Source: CATOSP01 sp965216155
Lineage (GTDB): Bacteria; Chloroflexota; Dehalococcoidia; Lucifugimonadales; UBA3495
DNA length: 64,000 bases
Assembly: GCA_965216155.1 (NCBI GenBank)
Contig: CBDCFD010000005.1
Coordinates: 744,001-808,000, forward strand
Direction: 5' to 3'
How positions within the stretch are numbered: the first letter of the stretch is position 1; each line of letters opens with the position of its first letter. Position numbers and translations under genes: made by a program. This document shows, piece by piece, positions 17,503-26,623 of the stretch. The notes under the pieces are model-generated. The model was not told the origin of the DNA and made no database searches. It worked only from the letters and a program-made list of their open reading frames with translations.

Positions 17503-18840
17503 ATGAGCGCAACCAAGACGCTGGCCCGGTTTCTCGCGGAAGTCAGCTACGAAGATTTTTCAAGCGAGGCGGTCGCCGCCGCCAAAGTGGCAATATCGGA
17601 CGGTGTGGCCAATATGCTGGCCGGTTCGACCCAGGAGTTGGCCCAAACCGTTGGCCGCTACGTCGAAGTGATGGGAGGTGCGCCTAAGTCCTCGGTCGTT
17701 GGGTGGGGATTCAAGACCAACCCGCCCTTCGCGGCTTTCGCCAACGGCGTGTTTGGTCACTGTCTGGACTTTGAGATTCAGGGATTTCCTCCGACCCATG
17801 GTACGTCCTCATGTCTCCCGGCGGCGTTTGCTTTGGCCGAGGAGCGGGGAGCCTCTGGAAAGACCATAATTGAGGCATACACATTGGGCTGGGATGTCCA
17901 GGGCCGGCTCCGCGCCGCCTCCGCCAGGGCGACCAACCCGGCGTACCATCCTCCGGGCCTTGTTGGACCGCTGGGCGGGGCCGCGGCCAGCGCTAAAGTG
18001 CTTGGATTGAGCGCGGAGCAGACCGAGATGGCGCTGGGTATTGCCGCCTCCCGAACGGGTGGACTGACCGCGAATACCGGGACGATGGTCAAATCGACCC
18101 ACCCCGGCAACGCCGCGCGGATGGGCGCGGAGGCGGCCATCCTGGCCGAGGCCGGGTTCACCAGCAGCGAGGATATCTTCGAGCGGGCCAACGGTTATGC
18201 TGAAGCCCTCTTCCAGGGACAGATGGACTGGGACGTGATTACCCAGGGTCTTGGAGAGTCATACAGGCTGGTGGACCCCGGCTATGACATCAAGCGCTTT
18301 CCCGCGCAAATTCACATGCAGAATCCAATCGAGGCGGTGCTGAATTTGCGGGAGAAGTTCGACCTTCAAGCCGGCATGGTTTCCAGCCTTGTCGTACAGA
18401 CCTCAGGGCGGGGACACTCGGGGCCGGTCCCCAGAAGCGGGCTGGACGGGAAATTCAGCATCGAATACTGCGCCGCCGCCGCGCTGTTGGACGGACATGT
18501 GGGAATCGAGACGTTCTCTGACGAGAGAAGGTTTGCGCAGGACATGGAGGAACTTCTAGGGAAGGTCCGCGTGGAACCCGGACCGCAACATGGAAACGGG
18601 GCAAGCGCCACAGCGCAATTGATCGATGGCCGGACGGTTACCGCGGAATGCGCCGCCTTCACGGGCTCGGCGGCGAACCCCATGGGCACGGACCAGCACC
18701 GGAAAAAGGTGTGGGACTGCGCCCGGTTTGTGTTGTCAGAGCAGGACTCAGAGCAGGTCCTGGAACTGTTGGGAGACCTGGAAAACGTGCCTGACGTCTC
18801 CGCCATTACGGCGCTCCTTGGCCAGCACCCGAGGAATTAG
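17503..18840 (+). CDS. MmgE/PrpD family protein
   Basis: 445-residue protein of the 2-methylcitrate dehydratase/aconitate decarboxylase family. Typical segments are KVAISDGVANMLAG (about 29-42), HCLDFEIQGFPPTHGTSS (about 86-103; the usual form is HxxDxDD), and GIAASRTGGLTANTGTMVKS (about 184-203). Members dehydrate or isomerise hydroxy-tricarboxylates, but many in environmental genomes have unknown substrates. AAGGA precedes the ATG. Divergent from the SDR at 17305 with nearly 200 bases between, enough for both promoters. Confidence 0.9.
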   Translation: MSATKTLARFLAEVSYEDFSSEAVAAAKVAISDGVANMLAGSTQELAQTVGRYVEVMGGAPKSSVVGWGFKTNPPFAAFANGVFGHCLDFEIQGFPPTHGTSSCLPAAFALAEERGASGKTIIEAYTLGWDVQGRLRAASARATNPAYHPPGLVGPLGGAAASAKVLGLSAEQTEMALGIAASRTGGLTANTGTMVKSTHPGNAARMGAEAAILAEAGFTSSEDIFERANGYAEALFQGQMDWDVITQGLGESYRLVDPGYDIKRFPAQIHMQNPIEAVLNLREKFDLQAGMVSSLVVQTSGRGHSGPVPRSGLDGKFSIEYCAAAALLDGHVGIETFSDERRFAQDMEELLGKVRVEPGPQHGNGASATAQLIDGRTVTAECAAFTGSAANPMGTDQHRKKVWDCARFVLSEQDSEQVLELLGDLENVPDVSAITALLGQHPRN

Positions 18841-18884
18841 GCCGCGGGACCTCAAACTCTTCCGGCGCCGCGGGTCCGATATGC

Positions 18885-20474
18885 CTACTCCGACGCTCCG
18901 GCTCTTGCCGGAGCCTGGGGGACGGCGGGCTCGGCGGCTTCCTTGGGACGGTCTCCCTTCAGGAACGAGATTACAATCCCAATCGAGCACATGATTCCCG
19001 CGATAAAGAACGCCCGTTTGACCCCCTCTACGAAGGCGGTTGGTTCCCGGGAGACGTACTCCAAGCTGGACTCCGCTCCCATGGCCGCCATGGTGGCCAC
19101 TACGATGGCAGTCACCATAGCATTGCTTACGATGTTGGCCGTGTTGCGGGTCAACGACGTCAAAGCGGACACGATACCGTATCTGGTCCGCTCGACTGCG
19201 CTGATTATGCTGCTGTTGTTGGGGGAGCCGAACAGTCCTGTGCCGAGGCTTTGAATCACCAGTAGAGGGATAATCACCTTGATCGACGTGTTGACCCCGA
19301 TGACTCCGGACAGCATGAACAAGGCGAAGGAAGCGAGGCCCAACCCGCCTACGTTCAGCTTCAACCAACCGTACTTGTCCGAGAGCCGGCCCGCAATGGG
19401 CCCCATGATCGTCATGGTGACCGCCATAGGCAAGGTGATCAGGCCCGCGTCACTCGGGCTAAACCCCAATGCGCTTTGAAGGTACAGCGCCATAAGGAAG
19501 CGGACTCCAGAGCTGCCCAGGAAAGATACCCACCCCGCTGTTATCCCCAGGGCAACCAACTTCCGTTGGAACAACCTCAGGTCCAGCATAGGCGATGGCG
19601 TCTTCAGCTCCCACCAGATGAACCCTGTAAGGGAAACCACAAATCCCGCGACGCAAGCCAACACGCCTGGAGAAACCCAGCCGATGCGGTTGCCGAGGGT
19701 CATGGCCAGAAGGATGGTCAACAGGGCGGTGGCGCTCAGGGTTGAACCCACCCAGTCGAAAGGCGGCCGCTGCCCGCCCTGCCTGTCCTGAATAAACCGG
19801 CTCCGGTCCAAGACCAACAGCGCCACGGCAAGCACCACTATTCCCACCGGAACGTTCACAAGGAACACGGACCGCCAACCGAGGGTGGTTACCAGAATTC
19901 CACCCAGCGCCATTCCGCTCATTGATCCCACTCCGACGACGCTGAATTGAGACCCCAGGGCTTTCCCGCGTTCCGACCCGGGAAATACCGACAGCACCAT
20001 CGCCTGCCCGTTGGCCTGGACCATTGCCGAGCTGACGCCCTGGATAACGCGGGCGACCATAAGCATAGCCAGGCTGCCCGACATGCCGGCGGCGGCGGAG
20101 GCGAGGACGAAGATTGTAAACCCGGTGATGTACACTTCCTTGCGGCCCATCAGGTCGGATATTCGGCCCATCGGCAGTAACAGCGAAGAGATGGCCAGAG
20201 TCTCACTAATGGCGATCCACAGCACGGTCTCCAGCGTCGCGCCGAAATGGCTGGCGATGGAGGGCAGTGCGATCAAGATGCTGCCATGCCCGCACACGGA
20301 CATGAACACGCCTGTGGCGATGGTGGCAAACACCCACCATTTATAGTTTGGAGACTCGGTGAGCTTCCGGCCGGAACTCCTGTAGTTCCAGAGTAAGCGG
20401 GTTACCAGGGGTACACTGACAAGGCATATCAGCAAGAACCCGCAGGCTGCGATCAGTAGACCAGTGATGGTCAT
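18885..20474 (-). CDS. MFS multidrug efflux transporter, DHA2 (EmrB-like, 14 TM)
   Basis: 529-residue inner-membrane drug:proton antiporter. The long length, the extra first helix (LIAACGFLLICLVSVPLV) and LPSIASHFGATLETVLW followed by GRISDLMGRKEVY (motif A) put it in the 14-helix DHA2 group. Motif C-like GSMSGMALGGILVTTLGWRSVFLVNVP is present. Its ATG shares one base with the stop of the adaptor gene upstream, so the two proteins are surely made together. Expected regulator is the TetR protein across the divergent promoter. Confidence 0.92.
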   Translation of the reverse strand: MTITGLLIAACGFLLICLVSVPLVTRLLWNYRSSGRKLTESPNYKWWVFATIATGVFMSVCGHGSILIALPSIASHFGATLETVLWIAISETLAISSLLLPMGRISDLMGRKEVYITGFTIFVLASAAAGMSGSLAMLMVARVIQGVSSAMVQANGQAMVLSVFPGSERGKALGSQFSVVGVGSMSGMALGGILVTTLGWRSVFLVNVPVGIVVLAVALLVLDRSRFIQDRQGGQRPPFDWVGSTLSATALLTILLAMTLGNRIGWVSPGVLACVAGFVVSLTGFIWWELKTPSPMLDLRLFQRKLVALGITAGWVSFLGSSGVRFLMALYLQSALGFSPSDAGLITLPMAVTMTIMGPIAGRLSDKYGWLKLNVGGLGLASFALFMLSGVIGVNTSIKVIIPLLVIQSLGTGLFGSPNNSSIISAVERTRYGIVSALTSLTRNTANIVSNAMVTAIVVATMAAMGAESSLEYVSREPTAFVEGVKRAFFIAGIMCSIGIVISFLKGDRPKEAAEPAVPQAPARAGASE

Positions 20475-21247
20475 TACGGAATCCTGATTTTTATACTTGC
20501 CGACGAGCCTGGAATCAGGGACGGGTCGAAGTCATCCAAGAGAATCTCCACGGGAACGACCTGTTCGGTGCGGCGGGCGTTGTTATTGGAGCCACCTTGC
20601 GGCACCAGTGAAGAAGCGGTAACCGGCGACAGAGTACCGACCCTTCCAGTTAGCAAGCGTTCAACGCTTTTTAGCTCGATTTCCACCGGCTGACCCGGTT
20701 GGACTTTCGCGATTTTTCCCTCGCCCACGTTGGCCAGAATCCACAGAGTCCGGGGGTCCATAAGAGTCACGATGGCCTGTCCCGCCGGGACAGTGTCGCC
20801 CTCTTTGGCCGACCGGGCGGCAACCACGCCGGACCTGGGCGCCACAACTTCGGCCCGCTGGTCCTGTACATCCCTGAAACCGAGCTTGGCTGTGTCTGTG
20901 ATGTCTGACCTGGATATGAGGCTTGGCATATCCAATACTGCCAATACCTGGCCTTCCAACACCGGGTCTCCTACGGATACTTCCATAGATCTGATTCGCC
21001 CAGCGGTGAGCGGGCCAACCTTCACGAGGTCCGCCATAACTTCTGCGCTGTCAGTACTCACGAAGCGCCCGGAAAAGTCCGATTTCAGCCATTGGTCAAA
21101 CCCGGCAATTCCTCCGCCGATGATGACCGCGACTACGCCGACTACGACACCGGCGATGAGCAGTTTCTTGAGTCGGTCTGGAATGTTCGTAGAGTTACCT
21201 CCTGGTCGGTTGCTGCCATCGCCCAAGCTTCTCCTGGAGATGGGCAA
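20474..21247 (-). CDS. HlyD/EmrA-like efflux adaptor, short form
   Basis: 257-residue membrane-fusion-type protein: one N-terminal TM helix (LLIAGVVVGVVAVIIGGGIAG, about 29-49), first half-lipoyl region (GRIRSMEVSVGDPVLEGQVLAV), second half (AEVVAPRSGVVAARSAKEGDTV) and a beta-barrel part. Only about 25 residues separate the lipoyl halves, so the long alpha hairpin that reaches an outer-membrane channel is absent. That fits a cell without a classic outer membrane. The start given is a TTG; an AGGAGGT near 21197 precedes an ACG codon, so the true start could be shorter. Confidence 0.85.
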   Translation of the reverse strand: MPISRRSLGDGSNRPGGNSTNIPDRLKKLLIAGVVVGVVAVIIGGGIAGFDQWLKSDFSGRFVSTDSAEVMADLVKVGPLTAGRIRSMEVSVGDPVLEGQVLAVLDMPSLISRSDITDTAKLGFRDVQDQRAEVVAPRSGVVAARSAKEGDTVPAGQAIVTLMDPRTLWILANVGEGKIAKVQPGQPVEIELKSVERLLTGRVGTLSPVTASSLVPQGGSNNNARRTEQVVPVEILLDDFDPSLIPGSSASIKIRIP

Positions 21248-21279
21248 CCGGCGCTGCTAATCGGGATCATTATAGAAGG

Positions 21280-22548
21280 CTAGTCCAGGCTCCGTATCAG
21301 GCGGAAGGCCGCAAGGAAGAAGATTGAGACTCCCAAGGCCACCACCGCGGCCACGGTTACCGCGCCTGCAGGTGAATAAAATTCGGCAAGCGCACCGATA
21401 ATGAAGCTTGCCAATGGCGTAAGGCCGTGGTCGAGGTGGTAGATGCTCTGGACTCGGCCCCTCAGATCGTCCGGCGCCAGGGACTGGATCAGGGTGCTGT
21501 TGCTGGTCCGGAAAGTGCTCATGCCATAGCCTAGGAGCGCGACTGCAACTATGGTCAGCGCGAGCCATTGGGACTGGCCCAGGATAATTCCGGCAATGGA
21601 GGACAGTATCAGAGCAAGCAGGCTGGTCCTCCCCTTGCCCAATGTGTAACCGAAAGTGGCAATCACGACGGTGGCGGCGAATCCGAATCCTCCGTTTATT
21701 GAGAGGAGGGTCCCTAGAATCTCAGGCCCCCGGTTGAGGACCGCGCCAACGAAGACAGGAAGCAGGTAAAGGCACGGCTGGAGCAGGAAATTGGGGACGA
21801 GGCTCATTAAAATGAGCTGTAAGATGGGTTTATCTCTCGCGACGTACTTGATCCCGTCCTTTAAGTCGATCCACGGCGAGGCGCGGCGGCGGGACGCCTC
21901 CTCGCGGTAGGGGGTGCGCATCGGGATAATCATCACGGCAAGCGTGACATAAAGCGCGCTTTCAATGAAGAAGTTAATCGTAAACCCGAACATGCCCACC
22001 AAAAGACCCCCGAGGGCCGGCCACACCAGCCTGGAGGAGGTGATGGTCATGGCGTGGAGTGCAAAGGCGTTGGCCAAGTCCTCTCTGGGAACTGTGTTGG
22101 CCACCAGTGCGCTTCGCACCGGCTGCAAAATCGAGTGGGCGACGCCCGACAGCGCGATGTAGGCGAACGCGTGCCATATCTCCACCTTGCCGGATGCTAC
22201 GACAAAGGCGAAGACCAAGGCGGCGGTGGCCAGCATAGTTTGGCTTACGAGAACGAGTTTCCGTCGGTCGACCCGGTCTGCCAACACACCGGCCAGAGGG
22301 CCGATAACCAGGAAAGGCACTGCCCGGAAGCCTCCGACGGTACCCACCAGGAATGGAGATGCGGATAGGTCCCAGACCAGCCATCCAACGGTCAATTGCT
22401 GGAGCCAGTTGGCTCCGTTGTTGAAGAGGTTGCCCGTCCAGAGGAACCGGTAGTCCCGGTTACGTAAGGAGGAAAAGGTCTGAACGCCGCGCCTCCGGGG
22501 CCTTGAGCGGACCGGCGCAGGGGTAGGCTCGACGGTGTTTCTGGCCAA
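21280..22548 (-). CDS. MFS transporter (DHA3/EntS-like)
   Basis: 422-residue, about 12-helix major facilitator protein. The opening FSSLRNRDYRFLWTGNLF and WLVWDLSASPFLVGTV are typical of the DHA3-type exporters; LAGVLADRVDRRKLVLVSQT is motif A. Close relative of the transporter at 27029-28315 (shared RNYR/RDYR-LWTGN and GWLV-DL). Start is TTG at 22548 with no good ribosome binding site; the palindrome/promoter lies only 35 bases upstream, so a short or absent leader is possible. Probably one operon with the adaptor and DHA2 pump 32 bases downstream. Confidence 0.9.
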   Translation of the reverse strand: MARNTVEPTPAPVRSRPRRRGVQTFSSLRNRDYRFLWTGNLFNNGANWLQQLTVGWLVWDLSASPFLVGTVGGFRAVPFLVIGPLAGVLADRVDRRKLVLVSQTMLATAALVFAFVVASGKVEIWHAFAYIALSGVAHSILQPVRSALVANTVPREDLANAFALHAMTITSSRLVWPALGGLLVGMFGFTINFFIESALYVTLAVMIIPMRTPYREEASRRRASPWIDLKDGIKYVARDKPILQLILMSLVPNFLLQPCLYLLPVFVGAVLNRGPEILGTLLSINGGFGFAATVVIATFGYTLGKGRTSLLALILSSIAGIILGQSQWLALTIVAVALLGYGMSTFRTSNSTLIQSLAPDDLRGRVQSIYHLDHGLTPLASFIIGALAEFYSPAGAVTVAAVVALGVSIFFLAAFRLIRSLD

Positions 22549-22582
22549 CGGTTAGCGAACCCTGTTTGTCTTGAAATACTTC

Positions 22583-22597
22583 ACTATACCGTATAGT
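22583..22597. promoter_or_regulatory. Palindromic operator, probably for the TetR regulator
   Basis: ACTATACCGTATAGT is a perfect inverted repeat (seven-base arms, one centre base) in the 126-base gap between the divergent efflux genes and the TetR gene. It overlaps a plus-strand promoter-like pair, TTGAAA at 22571-22576 and TAGTAT at 22594-22599 with 17 bases between. Operators of this shape and place are typical for TetR proteins that repress both themselves and a neighbouring pump. Confidence 0.6.
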
Positions 22598-22674
22598 ATG
22601 CTAAATAGGCATTGGCCTGTCAAGGTGTGATACATCGGCCAATTGCCCCAACGCTCCAGAGTTTGGAGATAGCT

Positions 22675-23271
22675 ATGACTCAGGCATCGGACTCCACGTC
22701 ATGCAACGCCAGGGGCAGGCCGCGCGACCCGGGGATCGCCCAAGCGGTAATAGAGGCAACTCAGACCCAACTGGCTGCTAGCGGGTACCATCGGATGTCC
22801 ATCGATACCATCGCCGCCGCGGCCGGCACGACCAAGGCTACCATCTACAAGCGATGGGCGAGCAAGGCCGATCTGGCCACCGCCGCCGTGTCCGCCCTGA
22901 TCGAACATGAAGCGCCTCCCGATACCGGGAGCACCTGGGGAGACCTGGTCGCGTATCTCGAGATATTTCGCCAGAGGATTGAGCACAACCAGGGGATGGG
23001 CATCATCGGTGCGCTCCTCGCCGAGCAGACCCACACTCCCGAGCTTCTTGACCTGTTTCGAGATAGGGTCCTGCGGCCCCGCCGGTCGTTGATCCGCCGG
23101 GTGCTTGAGCGGGCGAGGGATATGGGTGAGATCAGGGACGACGTGAACCTGGACGTAGCAGTCAGCATGTTGATCGGCTCTTACTACGCCGAATACATCA
23201 CCGGAAGGGAGATTCCCGACGGATGGATAGAGCAGACGGTGACGATTTGCTGGTCGGGAATCAAGTGTTAG
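22675..23271 (+). CDS. TetR/AcrR family transcriptional regulator
   Basis: 198-residue ligand-sensing repressor. The N-terminal HTH covers residues about 14-63: RGRPRDPGIAQAVIEA, then MSIDTIAAAAGTTKATIYKRW, the classic recognition helix. The C-terminal part (about 80-190) is the all-helical ligand-binding and dimer domain. ATG at 22675 is preceded by TTGGAG; the frame extends to 22612 without a site. It faces the three efflux genes across the ACTATAC palindrome, so it most likely represses them and is released by an exported toxic compound. Confidence 0.92.
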   Translation: MTQASDSTSCNARGRPRDPGIAQAVIEATQTQLAASGYHRMSIDTIAAAAGTTKATIYKRWASKADLATAAVSALIEHEAPPDTGSTWGDLVAYLEIFRQRIEHNQGMGIIGALLAEQTHTPELLDLFRDRVLRPRRSLIRRVLERARDMGEIRDDVNLDVAVSMLIGSYYAEYITGREIPDGWIEQTVTICWSGIKC

Positions 23272-23405
23272 ACCAGTATTTTGAACATGCAGGCCGCGCC
23301 TCCCATAGCAGTCCTTGATAGCGTACAACGGAATGGTTATGATGCCATTGTTCGGCCCAACTCGAACGAACGCAAGGGTCATTAGCCAATAATATTGGAG
23401 GGGCC

Positions 23406-24329
23406 ATGAAGCTAGTCTTCTATGATGATTTCAAACTTGGCGCAATTAGCGGCAACAATGTTGTAGACCTATCCGGGGCGGTCAGCGGTATCTCCCATAC
23501 ATCTCCCCAGGACCTGATGAACCAGTTGATCGAGAATTTTCCAAGCCACAGGGCAGCCCTGGACGCCGCAATTAGCCAGGGTCCCGGCACGCCGGTAGAC
23601 CAGGTGAAGCTGAGGTCACCGCTGCCGAAGCCCAACAACATCGTGGCTATGGCCGTGAACTACATGGAGGACGGCACCAGGGACGCACCCGCGCCGATTA
23701 ACGCCTTCCACAAGTCCGCCAACGCCGTGACCGGCCCCGGCGACACAATGGTGTTGCCCGATGTCCCCGCTTCGATCTTCGAGGGAGAGGCCGAAATGGC
23801 CCTGGTGATTGGGAAGCATGCTTCCCACGTGAGCGCCGACGACGCCTTCGATTACATCTTCGGATACGTCAACTTCATCGACGGTTCGGCCCGCGGCTTG
23901 CCACCGGCGGGGAACACCTTCTACCAGATGAAGTCCAGGGAGACTTTCGCGCCCATGGGACCGTGGTTGGTCACGGCCGATGAGGTCGCAGACCCGCAGA
24001 ACCTCCAGGTACGGCTCTGGGTGAACGAAGAACTGAAGCAGAACTTCAACACCAACGACATGGCCCATCAGATCCCGAGGGTCATCGAGTGGGTAAGCTC
24101 GATCCATCCCCTGGAGCCCGGCGACGTGGTGGCCACCGGCACCAACCACCGTGGCCTCAGCGCGTTTATGGACGGAGACCTGGTTGACCTGGAATGTGAA
24201 GGCCTTGGCACACTCCGCTTTAACGTCAAGGATGACCTGAAACGCACCTGGCTGAGAGAAACCCGGTTGGACCGGCAGGAGAAGGGCTTGGAAGGCACGA
24301 CTCCCCAGATTTCCGGGAAATACGCCTAA
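23406..24329 (+). CDS. Fumarylacetoacetate hydrolase family protein
   Basis: 307-residue FAH-fold enzyme. Metal ligands are visible in FEGEAEMALVIG (two Glu, about residues 120-131) and in NFIDGSARGLP (Asp, about 157-167). KSRETFAPMGPWLVTADE and EPGDVVATGTNHRGL complete the active-site signature. Such enzymes hydrolyse or decarboxylate 1,3-dioxo acids at the end of aromatic ring degradation. TTGGAGGGG precedes the ATG. The GlcG-like gene follows after 32 bases and is probably co-transcribed. Confidence 0.92.
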   Translation: MKLVFYDDFKLGAISGNNVVDLSGAVSGISHTSPQDLMNQLIENFPSHRAALDAAISQGPGTPVDQVKLRSPLPKPNNIVAMAVNYMEDGTRDAPAPINAFHKSANAVTGPGDTMVLPDVPASIFEGEAEMALVIGKHASHVSADDAFDYIFGYVNFIDGSARGLPPAGNTFYQMKSRETFAPMGPWLVTADEVADPQNLQVRLWVNEELKQNFNTNDMAHQIPRVIEWVSSIHPLEPGDVVATGTNHRGLSAFMDGDLVDLECEGLGTLRFNVKDDLKRTWLRETRLDRQEKGLEGTTPQISGKYA

Positions 24330-24361
24330 ACCAGATATTTTCTATTAGGAGACTTGGCATC

Positions 24362-24778
24362 ATGCCTGAGAGTCCGTACCTGAGCTTTGAACAGGTCCGC
24401 GCGGCCATGAACGCCATGACCGAAAAGGCGTTGGAATTGCCGGACGAGCCAGTGGCCATGGCCATAGTGGACGACACCGGCAACCTCGTCGCCTACGCCA
24501 AGATGGACAACCTTCGGATGTTTAGCCGGCGCCACGCCATCCGCAAGGCTTACACCTCGGCGATGATGGGGCAGGACTCCGGCGCCCACGGCGACAACGT
24601 CCGGAGCGGCGGCAGGATAGTCGCCGACATGGGAGACCCGATGCTCACTCCCAACCAGGGCGGCCTCGTCATCAGGAAAGACGGAGTCATTCTGGGCGGA
24701 ATCGGAGTAGGCGGCTACCCCAGCGGGCAGCGCGACGAGGACCTTGCCCGAGTCGGCCTGGAAGCGATGGGCCTATAA
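24362..24778 (+). CDS. GlcG/HbpS family heme-binding-like protein
   Basis: 138-residue protein of the GlcG/HbpS fold: LSFEQVRAAMNAMTEKALEL helix, PVAMAIVDDTGNLVAYAKMD strand pair, an alpha region (RRHAIRKAYTSAMM) and VIRKDGVILGGIGVGGYPSG closing. Members bind heme or oligomerise in redox sensing, and many are encoded beside catabolic genes with no defined role. AGGAG precedes the ATG. Paired with the FAH gene upstream. Confidence 0.85.
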   Translation: MPESPYLSFEQVRAAMNAMTEKALELPDEPVAMAIVDDTGNLVAYAKMDNLRMFSRRHAIRKAYTSAMMGQDSGAHGDNVRSGGRIVADMGDPMLTPNQGGLVIRKDGVILGGIGVGGYPSGQRDEDLARVGLEAMGL

Positions 24779-24826
24779 GCCTCACCTTCTCCTGCCACCC
24801 GGCCACCGTCCATGTGGACCGGGAGA

Positions 24827-25588
24827 CTACAATTTCTTGGTAACCAGGTAGAGCCATTCGGACCCCAATCCGAATGGCTCAAATTCTATCCCGCCGTACG
24901 GCTCGTGATTCCCGAATCCCGCCTGTTCCAGCAGCGCCGCGAGTTCGCGGTAGGTATATAACCGCAACGACAAATGTTTGGTCTCCTTGGTCCCATCTCG
25001 AATGAAGGTCCACCGGGACTCCACCCGGCTGGTCTCGTGGTCGAAGGTACGTTCCTCGAGGGCCAGAAGGTCCCCCACAGGCCACCACACTCTTGGTTCG
25101 GCAGTGATTTCCGGAAGCCTGGTCTCGATGAGGGGTGTATCGAGGACGAAGGGGGCGCCGCGCTTGAGCGAGCGGGCTACCGCCTTCAAGAAATCGGCGT
25201 TCCCCTGCTCATCGAAATATCCGAAGCTGCTCCAGGCACAGAACGCGCCATCGAATTCTTCTTGCCACGGCAGGTCCCGCATGTCACGATTTGCCCACGT
25301 TACCTGAACACCCCGGGCTTCGGCACTGTCCTTGGCCGATTCCAGGAGAGGTTGGCTGATGTCGACTCCGGTGATTTCGTAACCCCAAGAGGTCAACTCC
25401 AGGGAAAGCCGACCAGCCCCGCAAGGCACGTCCAGCAGATTCGCCCCCACCGGCAGGTCCATCGCCTGTAGGATGAACCCCGTTTCTCTGTGGGTCTGTT
25501 CAGCGTCTCGCGAGGACCTGACGAACTCCAGCGTTTGACCGGCGAAGAACTCTAGCCACCACCCGCTATCATCAGACAAGGCTGCCAC
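24827..25588 (-). CDS. Class I SAM-dependent methyltransferase
   Basis: 253-residue Rossmann-fold methyltransferase. Motif I is LLDVPCGAGRLSLEL (about 57-71), followed by GYEITGVDIS (acidic residue binding the SAM ribose) and FDGAFCAWSSFGYF (motif IV region). The acceptor cannot be told. The start is a GTG at 25588. It lies 21 bases after the MetX-like gene on the same strand, so both are probably transcribed together. Confidence 0.88.
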   Translation of the reverse strand: MAALSDDSGWWLEFFAGQTLEFVRSSRDAEQTHRETGFILQAMDLPVGANLLDVPCGAGRLSLELTSWGYEITGVDISQPLLESAKDSAEARGVQVTWANRDMRDLPWQEEFDGAFCAWSSFGYFDEQGNADFLKAVARSLKRGAPFVLDTPLIETRLPEITAEPRVWWPVGDLLALEERTFDHETSRVESRWTFIRDGTKETKHLSLRLYTYRELAALLEQAGFGNHEPYGGIEFEPFGLGSEWLYLVTKKL

Positions 25589-25609
25589 CCGTTGCAGAAA
25601 GAATCGACA

Positions 25610-26623
25610 TCAACTGGCCAACAACTCCTTTAGCTGGGTGTCGATGAATGCGGTGTCCGCCGGGTTGCGCCCCGGCCCGCCTCCGGTGTGCCCCCAGATG
25701 GTGGGAATGGTGCGGAGTTCAGCATTGGGCATGAGACCTACTTCGATCTCGTTGTCTTCCGGTGGGAAGTACTGGTCGGTCCGGGACGGCATGACGAAAG
25801 CACGCGCTTTGATTGATCCGAGGGCCTTCTCGAAGTCTCCACCGTAGACCGGGTTGGCACTTATGTCCCCGGCCTGCCAGGTCGATGCCATCGCCAGGAT
25901 GTCGTTGGCGTCAAGCTGAATGTACCTGCCTTCCCAGGCGGTAATCAGGTAGTCTTCCAGTGATGAAAACCCCAGTTCCAGAAACACCTTCTCCCGGTAA
26001 AAAGCCTGGGAGGGGGCCCAACCTGCGTAAACTCTGGCCATTGCCCGCAACCCCTTGAGAGGCGGCTTTTCGTACCAGCCATTGTTCCACGCATCGTCCG
26101 CTCGCAGGGCGGCCTTGACCCCTTCCAGGAAAACGAAGTTGTGCCTCGAAGTCTTGGCCGAGCCGCACCAAGGCGCGATGCGCTCCACCATGCCGGGGAA
26201 CAGCGCCCCCCAATGGAAGGTCTGTTGCGCTCCCATGGAAAACCCGCAGACTAGGGCGATGCGTTCGATTCCAAACTGCTCGGTAACCAGCCTGTGCTGG
26301 AAGGCGATGTTGTCGAAGTAGGTCACGGTTGGGAACCTGGCCCGGTCGTAGGGAGGTGGCGTGTTGCTGGGCGACGGCGATAGACCGTTGCCGAACAGGT
26401 TGGGAATGATGATGAAGTATTTTGACGGGTCCAGGGCCATCCCCGGCCCGATCATCGGCTCGTTGGCCGGGTGCTGGGAACCGAAGAACGTGGGGAACAC
26501 GATCACGTTGTCCTTGGACTCGTTCAGCTCTCCATAGGTCTTGTAGACCAGCCATGCGTCGCGCAAACGCAGGCCGCATTGAAGGTCCGCGTCTCCTAGT
26601 TGGAAGGTCTCATGGTCTGTCAT
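25610..26623 (-). CDS. Alpha/beta hydrolase, MetX (homoserine O-acetyltransferase)-like
   Basis: 337-residue alpha/beta-hydrolase of the MetX-like branch. Starts with AWLVYKTYGELNESKDNVIVF, typical of the group. The nucleophile is the Ser in CGFSMGAQQ (about 127-135); Asp in SRTDQYFPP and His in WGHTGGGPG complete the triad. True MetX enzymes acylate homoserine; this one lacks nearby methionine genes, and related proteins are often just alpha/beta fold hydrolases, so the substrate is open. AGAGGTGC precedes the ATG. Confidence 0.87.
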   Translation of the reverse strand: MTDHETFQLGDADLQCGLRLRDAWLVYKTYGELNESKDNVIVFPTFFGSQHPANEPMIGPGMALDPSKYFIIIPNLFGNGLSPSPSNTPPPYDRARFPTVTYFDNIAFQHRLVTEQFGIERIALVCGFSMGAQQTFHWGALFPGMVERIAPWCGSAKTSRHNFVFLEGVKAALRADDAWNNGWYEKPPLKGLRAMARVYAGWAPSQAFYREKVFLELGFSSLEDYLITAWEGRYIQLDANDILAMASTWQAGDISANPVYGGDFEKALGSIKARAFVMPSRTDQYFPPEDNEIEVGLMPNAELRTIPTIWGHTGGGPGRNPADTAFIDTQLKELLAS

